DNA of 64,000 bases from Piscinibacter gummiphilus (GTDB lineage Bacteria > Pseudomonadota > Gammaproteobacteria > Burkholderiales > Burkholderiaceae_C), in the NCBI RefSeq assembly GCF_032681285.1, contig NZ_CP136336.1, positions 3,955,001 through 4,019,000 of the forward strand, in the 5' to 3' direction. A program made the position numbers and the translations under genes. Of this stretch, positions 63,287 to 64,000 are shown piece by piece. How positions within the stretch are numbered: position 1 is the stretch's first letter; each line of letters opens with the position of its first letter. The notes under the pieces were generated by a model, which worked only from the letters and a program-made list of their open reading frames with translations, searched no databases and was not told the DNA's origin.

Positions 63287-64000
63287 GTGAACACCGTCAA
63301 GAAGGTCCTCGTGCTGCGCTTCTCGCAGAGCGGACAACTCAACACCCTGACCGACAGTTTCGTGAGCGCCCTGCGTGCCGACCCCGGCATCTCGCTGCAT
63401 GTCGAAACCATCGAGCCCCGTCGGCCCTTCCCCTTCCCCTGGGGCTTCTTCACCTTCCTCGACGCCTTCCCCGAGTCCTACCACCTGCGCGGGCCCGAGC
63501 TGAAGCCGCTGACGCTCACCGGCGACGAAGACTTCGACCTCATCGTGCTGCCCTACCAGGTGTGGTTCCTGGCCCCCTCGCAGCCGGTCACGGCCTTCCT
63601 GCAGCACCCGGTGGCCAAGAAGCTGCTCAAGGGCAAGCCCGTCGTCACGCTCATCGCCTGCCGCAACATGTGGCTGATGGCCCACGAGAAGCTCAAGGGC
63701 CTGCTCGCCGCCGCCGGCGCGCGCCTGCTCGACAACGTGGTCTACGTCGACCCCGGCCCCACGCTCGCCACCTTCTTCACCACGCCCAAGTGGGTGCTCT
63801 CCGGCAGCCGCAAGGGCTTCTGGGGCATGCCCGATGCAGGCCTGAACGACGCGCAGATCAAGAGCGCCCGCCGCTTCGGCCAGGCGCTTGCCGAATCGCT
63901 GCACGCCGATCGTGAAAAAAGCACGCAGCCGCTGCTCGCCGGCATGGGTGCGGCCACCGTCGACCCGCGCCTCTACTTCAGCGAAAAAGCCGCGTCGCGC
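63287..64000 (+). CDS. Dialkylresorcinol-condensing-enzyme-like flavodoxin-fold protein (cut by window end)
   Basis: At least 238 residues, open to base 64000. GTG 63287 (GTG 63284 adjacent). KKVLVLRFSQSGQLNTLTDS, FPFPWGFFTFLDAFPESYHL and LPYQVWFLAPSQPVTAFLQH match proteins annotated as dialkylresorcinol condensing enzyme (DarA-like) with a flavodoxin-type N-terminus. In known clusters it works with a ketosynthase partner; what follows lies outside the window. Confidence 0.8.
   Translation, partial: MNTVKKVLVLRFSQSGQLNTLTDSFVSALRADPGISLHVETIEPRRPFPFPWGFFTFLDAFPESYHLRGPELKPLTLTGDEDFDLIVLPYQVWFLAPSQPVTAFLQHPVAKKLLKGKPVVTLIACRNMWLMAHEKLKGLLAAAGARLLDNVVYVDPGPTLATFFTTPKWVLSGSRKGFWGMPDAGLNDAQIKSARRFGQALAESLHADREKSTQPLLAGMGAATVDPRLYFSEKAASR

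Noticed and set aside
1..64000. tRNA, rRNA or riboswitch genes
   Set aside because: No cloverleaf, rRNA-like block or known riboswitch core was seen on either strand by eye.

Overview
The window is dominated by a large, sedentary chromosomal integron cassette array (about 1-50477) followed by ordinary chromosome (50478-64000). I count 77 complete attC recombination sites plus one attC split in two by an inversion. All belong to one closely related family (outer box RYYYAAC, core G^TTRRRY, usually 69 bp, 72 bp in one subtype), which is the mark of a resident array rather than a class 1 integron. All sites but two point the same way, and nearly every cassette carries one short + strand ORF ending at or just before its own attC. 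The integrase gene and attI are not in the window and should lie to the left. The last attC at 50406-50477 looks like the distal end of the array. The flanking chromosome is visibly more GC-rich than the cassettes. It carries an imuA-imuB SOS pair, a MarR-GNAT fusion, a YchJ family protein, rarD and a chemotaxis receptor, which suggests a Burkholderiales betaproteobacterium (Rubrivivax/Leptothrix-like group). That assignment is an inference.

Array contents. Most cassette products are unknown. Recognisable ones are an aminoglycoside 6'-N-acetyltransferase very like clinical AAC(6')-Ib (6330-6878) with a matching attC, a hotdog thioesterase, an alpha/beta hydrolase, two further GNAT acetyltransferases, an SRPBCC protein, CbrC, Imm22, a P-loop ATPase present twice, an HNH protein, a GIY-YIG protein, an RDD membrane protein, DUF1304 (twice), a YcxB-like protein, DUF4156, DUF4166, DUF2199, DUF3658, DUF6756, DUF6869 and DUF6882 members, a cupin, an NTF2-like protein, ankyrin repeats, a CYTH protein, six lipoproteins and several secreted or membrane proteins. 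Two cassette families recur: a 368 bp type in four copies that always carries a special attC arm, and a gene-poor type in two copies.

The array is interrupted by an intact IS21-family element (1364-3984, 6 bp target duplication), an IS481-family element (about 15720-17018) and a left-truncated second copy of the same IS21 element in the opposite orientation (44899-47166). A local inversion (36930-37787) split one attC and truncated an AbiJ-N-terminal-like gene.

Right of the array (50478-54300) is a transition zone with one unknown gene, fragments of IS30-family transposases, a CAAX-protease-like membrane gene and a decayed VOC gene. From 54282 on, the genes look like stable chromosome: small membrane proteins, a methyl-accepting chemotaxis protein, imuB-imuA under a LexA box, MarR-GNAT coupled to ychJ, a membrane protein, a MoaD/ThiS-like gene with an Asp-box repeat protein, rarD, and the start of a dialkylresorcinol-condensing-enzyme-like gene cut by the window end.
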